Source: Pleurodeles waltl
Taxonomy: Eukaryota; Chordata; Amphibia; Caudata; Salamandridae
NCBI RefSeq assembly: GCF_031143425.1
Contig: NC_090445.1
Location: 823,396,817-823,460,816 of the forward strand
Length of the DNA stretch: 64,000 nucleotides
Reading direction: 5' to 3'
Shown here: positions 1-11,790 of the stretch, piece after piece
Numbering within the stretch: position 1 is the first letter of the stretch
Layout of the letters: every line of letters begins with the position of its first letter
Translations under genes and position numbers: made by a program
The notes under the pieces: model-generated
Seen by the model: the letters and a program-made list of their open reading frames with translations, nothing else
What the model was told of the DNA's origin: nothing
Databases searched by the model: none

Positions 1-820
1 AAGATTTCTGAGTTTTCAATGTTTTTGGGGCATTCTAATTTAAGTAGTATTTGTGTGTCATCTGCATAACTGTAGCATGTGAGATGAAAATCATTGATCA
101 GTTCTGGTAATGATATCATGTAGATGTTGAAAAGCAAAGGTGAGATGATTGATCCTTAGGGGACCCCTGCTTTTGTGAGGTAGGGTTTGGACGAGAAGGG
201 GGGAGAATAGATGATATTAGATCTTTTTTGAAGGCAGTATGTAATCCACTCGAGAGCAGTCCCTTCTATGCCGGCTTCGTGGAGTCTTTGAATTAGGGTG
301 TCATGGTCAACTGTATCAAAGGCAGACGAGAGTTCCAAGAGAAGTAGTGCAGCAACTTCATTGCGGTCCACTGTGTTTTTAAGATCATCCCAGATTGCTA
401 TGAGTGCCGATTCAGGTCCTCTTCCTGGAAGGAATGCAGATAGGAAGTCTGAAAGTATAGAATTGTCTTCCATGAATTGTAACATCTGGGCGAATGCTGT
501 TCTTTCTATCAGTTTTCCCAGGAAAGGTCCATTTGCGATTGGTCTGTAGTTGTTGGGGTCTTGCGGGTCTAGGTTTGTTTTCTTTAATAACGGTCGTATG
601 TATGCCTTTTTCAGGTCTACAGGAAAAGTTCTTGTAGTTAGAGAGTTGTTGATGATTCTTCTTACAGGTGTGGCAGCAGAAGTAGATAAAATAATGTTCT
701 TGAAGATGTGTGGTGGGCAAGGGTCAGAAGGGCAACCGGAAGGTCTGCTTGCTTTGACCAAATCCATAAATTTACCTTGGGATATTTGTTTGAAGGACTG
801 TAGAGGCTGGGTTGGTTTAT
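1..820 (-). pseudogene. LINE reverse transcriptase fragment
   Basis: Minus-strand reading gives the RT fingers and palm: IRPLLKK, NYRPIANGPFLGKLIE, a region ending FDTVDHDTLIQRL, then LTKAGVP. The next codon, normally glutamine in the conserved GVPQGS, is TAA at about 153-155. Translation beyond it recovers GS..SPLLFNIYM and a YADDTQ catalytic box near 60-75, so the enzyme was once intact and is now interrupted. The catalytic aspartates are still visible in both the FD and YADD boxes. The RT continues past the window edge, so the thumb and 3' UTR are missing. It would have copied the LINE RNA at the target site by target-primed reverse transcription. Confidence 0.8.
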
Positions 821-1188
821 TCTTCTAGGGTATTTTAGAAAAGGGGTTGGTGCTGATGGTTTTCTTCTGTTTTAAATAGGAGTCGAATATGTCTGCCTTG
901 GTTGTGTAATGAGTTGCCAGTTTGTTTGTGAAATCTTGAGTAGTTGGATGACTTCCTTCCATACATGTAGGTTTTCGAAATTCATTGAGAATTTTATAAA
1001 ATTCTTTAGTTGCAGATTTAGCATTTTGAATTCTGAGTAGTAACTATTTTTTTAGCTTTTTTGATTGATGATTTGTATATTCTGTTAAGTTTGTGTAGCT
1101 GCAGTTTGTCTTGACTGTTGTTTGTTTTGAGCCAGGTCCGCTGCAACTTTCTGAATTGTTGCTTTATCTTTTTAAGTTCTGTGTTTCT

Positions 1189-2060
1189 TCAAGGAGTTGG
1201 TTTTCTTTTGTCGTGTTCTCTGAGTGATATTAGGATATCAAAAGCTTCCTGTAGCCACTCATAAAATTTTGGAACATAATTAATTGAATCTAGATCTGTG
1301 TTGTCTGTTAGTTGTGTTTCTAAGTCATCAAAATTGAGTTTGCTCCAAGCTCGATAGGTGCATGTAGGTAAGTAGTTGTGGGGTGTGTTGATTTGTGGAG
1401 TTTTATGTTGGAAAGTTAACAAATGGTGGTCTGACCATGTGATTGGAGTGATGCTTTGAACAGTAACTACTTCAGGCTTAGCAAAAATGAAATCTAGGTT
1501 GTGTCCAGCGATGTGTGCGGGATTGTGTACAATCTGATGTAGGTTCAATGCCACTAGGCTAGTAGTGATAGCTTTTGGATGGGGCACATTGGGTTTGTCA
1601 AACAAAATGTTTAGGTCCCCAAGAATACATAGGTTTGAGTATAATGTAATAAGGTTTGAGACTGTATCTAGAAAAGCGTCTGGGAATGTTGAGTTGTTAG
1701 GTGGAGGTCTGTAAAGGAGGAGAAAGTTACAGGAGGAAGTTGGAGTAGGGTGGCTTCTGGTGAGGAGGGCTTCACAACCTTGTATGGAAATGTTGTGTGT
1801 TTTACTGAGATTTATTGCCTGTTTGAATATAATAGCTAGTCCACCACCTCTCTTGCGTATACGGTTTTGTGTGATGGTTTTATAGTAGAGAGGAAGGGCT
1901 TCGTGCAACACTGGGGCCATGTCATCTCCCAACCATGATTCTGTTATGAATAGTAAGTCAGGTTGTGTGTCTGTGAGCAGGTCGTATATTTGGTGCTTGT
2001 TTTTTGAGAGTGACCAAGCATTTATGAGCTGGCTGTTTAGAAAAAGTGTGTTAGTGGCAG
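1189..2060 (-). pseudogene. LINE apurinic-like endonuclease fragment
   Basis: The minus strand encodes an exonuclease/endonuclease/phosphatase-fold domain that would nick target DNA for LINE insertion. Visible in order: an N-terminal NAWSLSKNKHQIYDLLTDTQ segment and LLFITESWL (metal-binding Glu), then RKRGGGLAII, LLLYRPP, CILGDLNI (the GDLN box), LDFIFA and WSDHHLLTF (the catalytic SDH box). The stretch 1189-1932 is open for 247 codons from an internal Met; the family motifs extend in the same frame back to about 2060, so that Met is not the true start. It lies upstream of the RT block in the same orientation, in the expected order. I see no intact link to the RT frame. Confidence 0.8.
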
Positions 2061-2761
2061 TGTTGTTTTGCTTAGGAGAAGGGTAAGCAGTATAATGTGA
2101 GCTTAAAGCAGGTGTGTTGTTAGTTGTGATAACTGTGTGAGGGTCACAATAGTCCTGTTTTTCAATATAGTGTTCCTCTTCCAGCAGGTTTAGGAGGCAT
2201 TTTGTTGGGTCTGTGTGTGTGGGTGGTAGATTTGGTGGCTGAGAGAGACATGAAGAGTGTACTGTTTTTTGTAGGGTAGTCCGATTATGTAATAGACAAG
2301 GGGATGCGAAGTTGTTAAGAATGGCATGTTTATTTTGTTTGCGTCTGTTTAGTGTGGATGGAGTATGGGTTAGGGGTGGTGGAGGATCATATGGATCATG
2401 ATGTAAAGCTTTAAATTGTGCAATGGAGGAGAGGCGAGTGAATGAAAGTTGCTGGGTTTGGGTGCTTGTGGTAGGTGTTTGTGAAGAGTGAGAAAGTAGG
2501 GGTAAAGACAGGACGGGATTTGTATTCTTTGTGTAGTCATGAGGGTGGGAGTGGGTGTGACGATAAGTATAATGAACTTTGTGTTGATTTTATGTGCTGA
2601 TGTGTGTGGTCTGTATTGTTTTTGTGGAATAGTGAGAGGGCATATTGATGAAGTTTTTTTCAGTGAGGGATTTGTATGTGAGTTAGTGCTGGTGAGTGGA
2701 ATTAGAGTCTTACAGGGGGTGTTGTGTTTTGGAGATGAGCCCCAGCCCTAGAGCAAGGAAA

Positions 2762-2943
2762 CCAATCAGAATATCAGCCCTAACACCAATCACAACCCCA
2801 GCCCTACAGCCAGGAACCAATCAGAATCTCAGCCCTACCACCAATCACAAGCCCAACTCTAGTCCCTAAACCAATAGAAGGACCAGCCCCCCAACAACCT
2901 ATCATGACACCATATGCAACAACCAATAGGAACTTATATAAGG
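2762..2943 (+). promoter_or_regulatory. Six CCAAT boxes followed by TATA box
   Basis: CCAAT occurs on the plus strand at 2762, 2786, 2817, 2841, 2871 and 2923, always preceded by A. Spacing alternates 24, 31, 24, 30 bp because a ~55-bp unit carrying two boxes is tandemly repeated. A good TATA element (TATATAAGG) sits at 2935-2943, about 12 bp after the last box. This is the layout of a strong NF-Y-type polymerase II promoter. It drives rightward into the duplicated block. Factor binding is inference. Confidence 0.65.
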
Positions 2944-2957
2944 GGCAAGTTAACTGA

Positions 2958-4079
2958 AGTCCAGTCCCTGTGGGCAGAGAGGAGGCAGCTGCTGCTCTAT
3001 TCAGAATATCCTTGGATACAGGCAGGCTGAATCTACACTTCCAAGCTAGCAGAGTCTACTTTCCAGGTAAGGGAGAGATTGTTTAAGAAACACTGAAATA
3101 CTGCTTGTCGCGCACTCTGAAATGTGGCTTTTTTTAAGGCAAAAAACTGGGGATGCAGACAGTTTCTAAATACAATTTAAATCACAGAAATAGATTAACC
3201 AGTCTCCTAAACACACTCTGAAAGATGTATGTAGCCTTTTTACTTAAAAAAGAGAGGGGGGGGCTTTTATGCAGTCGTGTGCCACAAACTAGAGGGAAAT
3301 TCACACAGTCACAGCTAAAAAAAACACTAATTTAATAGGTCAAGCTGCCTGAAACACAGAGAGTCTACAGTAAACAGGCACGGGTAGCAGTAAAAACACT
3401 TTTAGACAAATAATACTATTTCCCAGAAATGTCTGGGGCTCCTTACCTAGGTCTATTAGGAATCCTTGAACATTGGGCTGTATTAGGGCACAGGGAAAAT
3501 GCTGGGCTCACAAAATGGAGGTGGCTGTCTTGGGCTTCCCTCCACAAACTTAAGGGGCCACAGCAGGTGTGGGAGGAGGGCTCAGGTTGCCAGGGACTCA
3601 GAGAGCCAATCAGCTAAGTCCAGCCCCTGTGGGCAGGGAGGAGGCAGCTGCTGCTCTATTCAGAATCTCCTTGGATACAGACAGGCTGAATCCACACTTC
3701 CAAGCTAGCAGAGCCTACTTTCCAGGTAAGGGAGAGATTGTTTAAAAAACACTGAAATACTGCTTGTTGCGGCACTCTGAAGCTTGGCTTCTTTAAGGCA
3801 AAACACAGGGGATGCAGACAGTTTCTCACAGAAACAGATTACGCTGTCTCCTAAACACACTCTGTAAGATGTATGTAGCCTTTTTACTTAGAAAAGATTG
3901 GGGGGGGGGGGCTTTTATGCAGTCTTGTGCCACAAACTAGAAGGGATATTCACACAGTCACGGCTAAAAAAAAAACACTTTAAAAGGTCAAGCTGCCTGA
4001 AACACAGAGAGTCTACAGTAAACAGGCAAGAGTAGCAGTAAAAAACACTTTTAAACAAATAATACTATTTCCCAGAATA
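2958..4079 (+). repeat. 470-bp direct duplication inside LTR-like unit
   Basis: The segment 2958-3430 recurs at about 3615-4079 in the same orientation with roughly 90% identity by eye. Shared blocks include the GGCAGCTGCTGCTCTATTC region, the splice-donor-like CCAGGTAAGGGAGAG, and the terminal ATAATACTATTTCCCAGAA. About 185 bp of different sequence separates the copies, and it contains another CCAAT (near 3605). Only the first copy follows the TATA box. Small indels between the copies show that the duplication is not recent. Confidence 0.85.
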
Positions 4080-4287
4080 TATCTCAACAAGTTGCACTTC
4101 GTAAAGGCAGTCAGTGGAGTGGTGGAATAAAGATATTTTGTTATAATACCTCACGGCTTGTGTAGCTCGTCATTTCACTCTGGTGAGAGAAGGACAACAA
4201 ACTGAAACTTATTGATAAATTTAGTGGCGACTGCTGTGGACAAGCCCCTGTTCGCTTGGATGGGTGTCCATGTCCTATGACTGAATG

Positions 4288-4291
<4 letters not shown>

Positions 4292-4331
<40 letters not shown>
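4292..4331. repeat. (TA)n microsatellite
   Basis: Forty bases of uninterrupted alternating T and A immediately after the presumed LTR leader. Confidence 0.97.
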
Positions 4332-4335
<4 letters not shown>

Positions 4336-5337
4336 CCCTTAAAAAACCTAAGGTTACAGGGACATCATAGTTAGGTTCTGAATTTACTCACACATAACCA
4401 GAGAAATTCAGCAGTTATAGTTAGAGTTAGTTCAAGGAACGGTAACTCGCAGCCTAAGATAACTATAACTCACACACCCCCATGCACAGTTTTTTTCCAA
4501 TAATTTGACAGATATTGTTTCATTGATATTTTTATTGACATTATAAAAGTTGCCATGATTGCTGTAATATCTGGGGTAATTAGCAGTGCATCCAGAGGGT
4601 GCGAGTTATAGCTTTCTTAGACCAGTAGTTGTAGTGATCTGCGCGACAGGTGCAGCTGCACCTGCCGCACAGAGGCATTGACGCCAGCAATGCATTCTGC
4701 TGGGCCGGTGGGTGGAAACAATGTTTCCACCCGCCGGCCTAGCAGAATGTTCTTTATGCGACCGGTGGGGTCCCAGGGGGCTGGCGGTCAGTGGAACACC
4801 ACTGTATTCATAATGAGGGCCTTAGTCTATAATTTCAGCTCCAATGTGGTGCTTGCATTGAAAAGCATGGTGCTTTTACATCTCAAATGTACACAGAATC
4901 ATTATGCAGTCAATTATTTATGTCTTAAATGCCCTGTACACAGAATGCATTCCTTGTTTTGCTTTTCCCTGTAGCAGTATTTCGTTACATTTTAGTCGGG
5001 ACTCAAATTGCAAGCAGACCAATTGGTTTTGCCTAAGCTTTTTGTAGTAGCACTTCACGCCAAAGTGTGATTTGAAGCGCTGTAAATAACAAGTGCTTCT
5101 AGTTCTAAACGCCGTTCAATGATTCAGGTAATTAGTGCAGTTGCTGGAGTCAGAGTTTCTGTGTGTGATATAGAAATACATATTATAATCATTTTAGAAA
5201 AGCTTGGATAGCTATTGTGTCAGCTCTGGAGAACTGCGTGTCATGTTTGTGCTCTCCATAACATTCCCAGTGGGGTAAAGCTTTTCAGTCGCAGACATCC
5301 TTGTCTGAGTTACCATACTTGAAAAAAAGCTCAATAA
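4332..5337. other. Non-coding stretch with strong hairpin
   Basis: No gene seen. Two palindromic pieces stand out: an 18-bp perfect palindrome (CAGGTGCAGCTGCACCTG) at 4647-4664, and a 57-bp inverted repeat at 4693-4749. The latter's arms begin CATTCTGCTGGGCCGG, pair with one or two mismatches, and enclose a central AAACAATGTTT. They look like the core of a small DNA transposon, but I could not place its ends. Confidence 0.5.
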
Positions 5338-5405
5338 GGGCCAGATGTAGCAAAGGGTTTTTCCCATTCTGTGTCAATGGGAAAATGTGTTCATACATAT
5401 GGCCC
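5338..5405. mobile_element. 68-bp MITE, TAA target duplication
   Basis: Begins GGGCCAGATGTAGCA and ends in its rough inverted complement (...TACATATGGCCC). It is flanked on both sides by TAA (5335-5337 and 5406-5408), the classic PIF/Harbinger-type 3-bp target. A second copy of exactly the same length lies at 54396-54463. The two share almost the whole sequence, including CCCATTCTGTGTC and ATGGGAAAA. Its terminal repeat also matches that of the palindrome element at 57225-57942. It cannot code for anything and would need a transposase in trans. Confidence 0.75.
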
Positions 5406-5643
5406 TAAGTTATGCATCAATCGCTAATTACTGCAAAGTAACCTGCAAAGCATACTTTTAGACCTTTACCGTTTTTTCCATTAGTATTGTAAGTTTTATA
5501 AAATTGGCTCAGTTGGGTATCAATAAACACTTATAAAGTGCAAATAAATATTTTATTGTGCTATAAAATGGTTATTGTTACTATTGTAATTACACAGACT
5601 GGTGCAGCTGTCGTCCCGGAAGAGCAAAAACATGCCTCTCATC

Positions 5644-5823
5644 CAGTGCTTGAAATGGAAAATTAAAAGTACAGGTACTCTCTATCAGAGTACCTGCTTG
5701 TTTCTGAGAAGTGCCGGTACTCTACAATTAAAAGTATTGCATTTTTCTTGAGAAGTGCAGGTACTCTCTCTCTCAAAATAAAAAAGTGCCGGTACTCAGT
5801 ACCGGCCCATTTAAAGCACTGCA
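5644..5823. mobile_element. hAT-like MITE with near-perfect 8-bp TSD
   Basis: Left end CAGTGCTTGAAATGG is mirrored by CCATTTAAAGCACTG at the right end (one mismatch in 15). Flanks CTCTCATC (5636-5643) and GTCTCATC (5824-5831) agree in 7 of 8 positions, matching the 8-bp target duplication of hAT elements. The interior carries four versions of a GTGC(A/C)GGTACTC motif, partly in inverted orientation, and a GGTACTCAGTACC palindrome. It is non-autonomous and has no coding sequence. Confidence 0.7.
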
Positions 5824-5831
5824 GTCTCATC

Positions 5832-8800
5832 TGCTTCAATTGCTTGAGAAAGTCAAAATCTTCGTCAAATCCCAGTTGCATCCTGGCAGTGTGAGAGGTG
5901 GCCTGCTGAGTGTGTCACTGTTTTCATGATGAACTGCTGTGTGCGACACTGAGGTACAAGTGTCCACACGTGTCTCCAGCTGGGCTTGACGGCAGATCCC
6001 AGTCCTGTTTTGCTACTATCTCACAACACAAGGTAAAACTGGAAAGTCCTCGAGCTGATACTTGGATTGTTTACGAGGGAAATGGAGTACAGCGGAGGAC
6101 TTTAACATGTAGCAACATTGCATCACTTATGAGCGGGCTGGAGAGGTTTTATGTATTCATGCCAGCCTAGCAAATCCACATATGGCTCTGTGTACGAGTG
6201 ACCGCTCTCATGTTTTTCTAAATAACTACTATAAATGCCCCATACGGCTGTCCAGCTGTCAAAGCCCCCCTTGTCTTTATGGTTAGGTACACCGTGCTGG
6301 TGTTTGGGGTCTCTCAGACTCTCAACCCCTAACCGCATTGACCAAGGCGTGCCCTGGCATCTGCGGGTACTGCAACAGCTTCCTCAACAAGCCAAGGGAA
6401 AAGCAGATGTTCACTTAGCTTAGGTTTTCAATACAAAAGACGCACAGACATAAGACTTTTTTAACGCCGTGTACATGCGTAAATAGCCCGGTATAAAAAG
6501 ACCTGCTTCATCAGCTGGAGTTTCAGCTCGGTTGCTTGCACAGCCCATCTAATCAGTTGCCTTTCACCAGGGGTCCTAACACATGGGGTCCGATTCACAG
6601 AAGCAATTTTGGCCATAAACATATATTTACTGCCGAAGACGGCTGGGTATTTGCAAAGCTTTTCCTAGAAGGGGTAAATACATTTGATTTGCATTTTGTT
6701 TAATGTTAATATATTACCACTCAATGTTAAGTGTACACATATATATATAAATATTTTTATGGCATTATAAAATGTAAGAATTTCCTTATTTTAATATTAA
6801 AAATTAATTAAACATGCAAACGTGTTAAAATATTTAAAATAGTTTAAAGGTATTCTGTACGAATTGTTTAATAAGCTTTAATACATAGTTAATAAAAATA
6901 AAAATGCTTTTGGAGGTGGGATTTTTAAAAAGTAGTCTCCAATAAATATTACTTAAAAAATAAATAACATTTCCTTTGACTAATTCTAGGTTTACAAAAG
7001 ATATATGAAATGATTTTACATTGCAATAAAATTTATATTAAAATATGTTTTATATTTTATCTTAAGGATAAAAAACTTTCAGAATGCTCCCTATCTGTTT
7101 CCATTGGGAAATATCTGCCATGGTAACGGGGGCATCCATCTATGTGAGAAGAATGTACAAGTAGCAACATTACACTTATAAATCATGGGGACAAAGACTC
7201 GATTAGAGCGTGGATACAGGCAAGACTGCACCTAGTAGTAACTTTACACACGGAAATGGTGAACAGGAAAAAATGTGTAAAGTTACTCCTAGGTGCAATA
7301 GAAATTTTCACTAACAAATTTACTTGTGTAAATTTTCCTTTGTAAATAAATTCCTACGTTTTCTCTTATTGTCTAAAATGTTTTAATTCAGAATTTAAAA
7401 AGGTATATCTATAAAAATGACATGTCAAAAGTGAGTCTTCCTCAATAGGAGGAAAGCAACCGTATGGTAACAAGGGTATTTCCCATGAAAGGGCCAACCC
7501 TGCGGTCTAACCAAAGTAAGTTGCTAGACAAAGGGTGACTTAATGACATTACCACAGCCTCCAACTCAGTTGCAATGACACACCATCTCTTAGAAAAGCT
7601 GTGCACTGGTGGTGTTGGAGGGAGAATACATCACAGATAACAAGTAGAGAGTTTAAACTGGAGTTGAGAACCAGCAAATCAGCTATATTTTACAGCACAG
7701 CATTATAGTGAGATCGGAGCACAACTGCCATGCCTCCCATAATCTAGCCTACACTGCACTGTTGCCATTGGAACCAGGAAAACTTTGCATCATCATCTCA
7801 GGGTGATATGCTACCAGCATATCAAATTTGAAACAATGCGCTAAAAAATATTGTAGCCAAAAGATCAACTATTAAAATATCTTGAAGGAAAGTAGAGATA
7901 GGTAATACAGATGTATTATACTTAATTCAATAATGACATATACCTTGACGATCATCAAGGTATCTAGACAAAATCAATGTATTGTCAAAACGTGTGGATG
8001 AGAAGTTAAGAATAGTAAATCTGTGCTTACCTATATACACTTACCTTCGTGATATTGTGGTTTTATAACACAATATTTTTGTGTCTGATATTTTGACATA
8101 AAGCAATAGTGGCCAACTGAGGAGCGAGAAGCGATTGAAACAGAAATGAAAAGTTCCAAGATCAGAACAGAAGCTTAAGAACAGGCCAAGGAGCATTTGT
8201 CCTTTCAAAATGGAGGCCATCCACCTAGGCACATTCCGTCCACTGATTCATCCCTCTGGGTTTTAAATGCATCATTGCATCAACAGGTGACAGTATCACA
8301 CAAGTACACCTTGGGCTTGCTTCATCAACTTTGCCTCCTTGCTAGATAAACTTGAACACCTGCATTCTTGAATACATCTTACTGAGTCTTATGAAATAAT
8401 ATACTATATTTTACACTGTGGATAAAATCGAAACTGTTATGCCGCAGAGTGGGAGGCGTAAGATGTTTGATTTCAAAGCTAGGCTATCATGGTGGAGATT
8501 AATAAAGTAACTGAATAACTAATGATGATTTTGGCTGAACTGGTTGGGGAACCTCCCATGAGATAAGAAAAATCACACATGGCATTTCTTAGGCTTCTTG
8601 TGGAAAATGTAAAGATATAAATCTACATGCTCATTAGATCTTGCATCAGCCAAGAAATTCTCAGTTTAGTAAAATTATATGCATAGTTTACTTATAGGGG
8701 GTTTCATGCAGGCCTCTTCTTCATTTGGTCTTTTGTTGTGGCATTCCCATCTTTATTCTGCCCATTTTAGCTTATGTCATGGGGGCAATGGATCAGCCCA

Positions 8801-9150
8801 CTTCAGCTACTGGCTAACTTCACTGTGAGTGATCTTGCATAATGTTCACTTACATAGATAACGTTGTCTCCTTAAGTGCCAGAGACTACTGGTCAGTCCA
8901 GTGTCTGCCTTTTGATGAAACAAAAATGGATTTTGAATTACAATTTTACAATTACAAAACCAAAAAAAGCATTGGCAAAATCAATAGGTTGTCTGCCAAT
9001 GCCAGGCATATTGGTTTTGCAAATGCTTGTTTTCTTCTCAAAGTCTCCCTGCTGATAATCTACTAAATAACAGCATGAGAAGAAGAGACCATAGCACCAA
9101 GCACTAAATTTGGGAACTGCGATTTAACCCATTCTGTAGCTGATCACTAA
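5832..9150. other. Non-coding, partly very AT-rich stretch
   Basis: No gene recognised. 6600-7080 is strongly AT-rich with many TTTAAAAT-type runs. A GGCCATAAACATATATTTAC block near 6612 resembles, in reverse complement, a block near 52490 (TAAATATAGGTTTATGGCC), so part of 6590-7340 may be an old dispersed repeat. The rest looks like unique or fully decayed sequence. Confidence 0.5.
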
Positions 9151-10473
9151 ATCACTTTACAGAGTGAACTCAAAAACTACTGGCCAATCTCCCTGTTCCC
9201 CTTCCCAGCAAAGGTATCTGAAAAAATCATGAGCAAGCAAATCATGACACACCTGGATCAGAACCAGTTACTTAGCACCTCCCAATCTGGCTTCCACTGC
9301 AATCACAGCACTGAAACTGCCCTGATCGCAGCCACCGCCAACATCTGAACCCTTCTCAAATGAAGAGAATCAGCAGCTTGACCTCTGGGCAGCATTCAAC
9401 ACCGTATGTCACCACATGCTGATCGAAAGACTCCACCACATCGGCATCCAAGGAGAGGCGCTCAAATGGATCACCTCCTTCCTCACTGGAAGAACCCAGA
9501 GGAACCACCTGCCACCTTCCATCTCTGAACCCAAGGAGATCGCCTGCGGTGTCCCCCAGGGCTCATCCCTCAGCACCATGCTCTTCAACACATATATGAC
9601 CCAGCTGACCAACACCGTCATATCCCATCGTCTCAACAAAATTTCCTACGCAGACAACACCCAACTCATACCTTGTCTCATCAACCACCCCACCACCACC
9701 AGACCCAACATCCACAGACACATTAAAAGCATCGCCACCTGGATGAAGAACAACTACCTACAGCTGAACACAGACAAGATGAAAATACTAATTTTCGCAA
9801 ACAGCAGCAACACATTAAATAACTCCTGGTGGCAATCAGACCTAGGACCATGCCAGCAACCTCAGCCTCATCATTGACGACAGGCTCACCATGAAATCAC
9901 AGATCAACAACGTCTCCGCAGCCTGCTTCCTCACTCTGCGCATACTATGTAAGATCTCCAAGTGGCTACCCTTGCACACAAGATGCACTGTCACACAGAC
10001 CCTCATCACCAGCTGACCTGACTACAGCAATGCCCTCTATGTAGGAATCGCAGCTCACCTCCCACAGAGACTTCAGACCATACAGAACGCCGCAGCCAAA
10101 CTTATCCTCGACCTTCCTCAACTGATCCAAATCACACCCCACCTCAGGCATCTCCATTAACTCCCCGTACTGAAGAGAAGCCAATTCAAGCTTCTAACAC
10201 ACGCACACAATACTCCACACAACCAAGGAGCCGCCTACATTAACCATGGCCTGAACTTCCACCAACCATTGAGAAGACTGCGCTCTGGCTCCCTTGCCTT
10301 ACCTATACTCCCCACATCTACTGAAGCAGAAGTGGAGGACACTCCTTCTCCCACATCGCAGGATGGTCCTGGAACATCCTCCCCATGCAACTCCGGACCA
10401 CCACCTCACTTCCAGAATTCCAACGGGCCTTCAAGACCTGGCACTTTATTAATCCTGATTGATTGATTGATTT
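9151..10473 (+). mobile_element. 5'-truncated L2-like LINE with GATT tail
   Basis: Plus-strand LINE fragment starting in the RT fingers (LKNYWPISLF) and ending in a short tail of GATT repeats at 10457-10472. Such short-period tails are typical of L2/CR1-type 3' ends. It lacks the endonuclease and ORF1, as expected from 5' truncation during target-primed insertion. It is more GC-rich than its surroundings. It is related to, but clearly different from, the LINE at 1-2750. Confidence 0.85.
9160..10460 (+). pseudogene. LINE RT and C-terminal domain, broken
   Basis: Conceptual reading in pieces: YWPISLFPFPAKVSEKIMSKQ, then SGFHCNHSTETAL, followed by a stop and frame change near 9346-9390. The LDLWAAFNTV box comes next, then a clean 153-codon run (9416-9877) with GVPQGSSLSTMLFN and SYADNTQL. 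The catalytic YADD is YADN here, so one metal-binding aspartate is lost. Further on, in another frame, is the usual C-terminal region: IDDRLTMKSQINNVSAACF, then LDYSNALYVGI, then LQTIQNAAAKLIL. Stops (for example within ITS*LDYSN near 10015) and frame shifts show that it is dead. Confidence 0.8.
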
Positions 10474-11790
10474 TCAAGAGATCAAAGATCTCACAGCAAA
10501 GGAGTGTAATATTTGAGAAATATAGATCTGTGTAGATCACTACACATCTGTACACGAATTGAGCAAAATAGTTCCTATTGCCTGTGTGTACCACAAACTT
10601 CGAAAACACAGAGGGAAGGGCTTAATGGCTACAGGAATATTTCTGTGAACGGAGAGGCAGCTCAGTGTCAATGATAGGCATCTGCTCTGTTAACATCACG
10701 TCAAGAGGCTTATCCAGAGGATGCATGTTGTAAATGTAGTGAGTCATTCAGTCATCATAGCTGAAAATTGACTTGAAGGAAGAATCCACTGCACTACAAG
10801 GAATCAAAAATCCTAATGTTTATACTTTTCTCCTCGTGTGATTAGGAGTGCTTAATTTCAGTTTTTTTAAGGGAAGTGATTATAGAAGATACTCCACCTA
10901 TTACAGTTCAACAGCAGTAATTAAACTGATGTGCCTGTAACAGGGTTACTATACCCCTTGAAGAACGGAGAGGAGATCTCGGAGAGCCACGCCCCCCGAT
11001 AGAAGCAAAGATGGACAGCAGAGGCAGACTTCAATCTTGGAACTCGATAACCTGCTACGTCCCCAGAGGGACGTGGCTGGAGCAGGTACGTGCCCGCATA
11101 CGGGCTCAACCACATTTTTGGTGCATAAGGCATACCTACGGGGAAAGATAAGAACGGAAAGAGGGTGGTGGGGAGGAAATATAATAGAAACCTTAGCGAG
11201 AAGCAAGGAGAGTACCTAATTGAAAACACGAATGCAAAAATATAAGAACTATTGAACTGTTTGTTGTCATTGTAATCACTTACACAAATTCACCGGGAAG
11301 ACCCACCAATAGAAATAAAAAGATTTATCACAGAGAGTTCACGATTATTCACTCTCCCTTACGTACCCTACCTCTAATACGCATGAATGAGGAATAAAAC
11401 CCTGGACTTACTTCCTGTTCCTGTATCCTTTGTTCTCTCCTCATGCTCCAGAGTGATGCCCACGGGACCCTGAGCTGTACCTAAAGGAAAAACAAATCAG
11501 AGACCGTTAAGAGAGAGAAAGAAAAGGAAAAGGAGACAGAGCATTACAGAAGAAAGAAAAAAGTAACGGGGAAAGAAAAAAGGAAAAGACTGGAAGAAGG
11601 AAATAGGAAATCCAAAGAAGACTTTCGAACACAATCAACCAAATAACTTAAGGAGGGTAACCAATAAGTAAAAATAAAGAAAAGTGCCATATTATACATC
11701 AAACCCAGTGTTCTTTATCTTGTGAGACCTTGGGAGGGGACTGAAGTAGAAAGAGGGTTTTCGTAGACTAGCCCACTACAGTGCCTAAAT
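10474..11790. other. Non-coding; possible decayed LTR and purine tract
   Basis: No gene recognised. An AATAAA at about 11393 is followed by CT-rich sequence, which could be the R/U5 part of an old LTR, but I found neither ends nor a PBS. A small hairpin (ACGTCCC...GGGACGT) lies at 11057-11074. 11505-11650 is a purine-rich (GA/AAG) tract on the plus strand. Confidence 0.35.

Larger units (their letters stand above)
1..2750 (-). mobile_element. L2/CR1-like LINE, 3' end beyond window
   Basis: Non-LTR retrotransposon read on the minus strand. From about 2060 downward comes an apurinic-type endonuclease domain, then a linker, then reverse transcriptase running off the left edge. Order and motifs (SDHHL in the endonuclease; NYRPI, SAFDTVDH, GVP.GS and YADD in the RT) fit the L2/CR1 group; the exact clade is inference. 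Reading frames are broken between domains (about 770-1190) and by at least one stop, so the copy is dead. 2060-2750 probably holds the 5' part or ORF1 remnant: translated pieces are low complexity and I recognise no ORF1 domain. The right boundary is set where CCAAT-rich LTR-like sequence starts near 2752. Confidence 0.8.
2752..4241 (+). mobile_element. LTR-like unit of an LTR retroelement
   Basis: Assembled from signals, not from homology. A CCAAT/TATA promoter lies at 2762-2943 and an AATAAA signal at 4126-4131. About 95 bp further on, TGGCGAC begins at 4225, resembling the start of a primer-binding site for a serine tRNA. That order (U3, R, polyA signal, U5, PBS) is what an LTR plus leader should look like. 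No gag or pol coding follows; the sequence passes into a TA microsatellite at 4292. A consensus 5' splice site (CAG|GTAAGG) occurs inside at about 3066 and again at about 3724 in a duplicated copy. I do not recognise the family, and boundaries are approximate. It could instead be a promoter-bearing repeat of another class. Confidence 0.45.
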
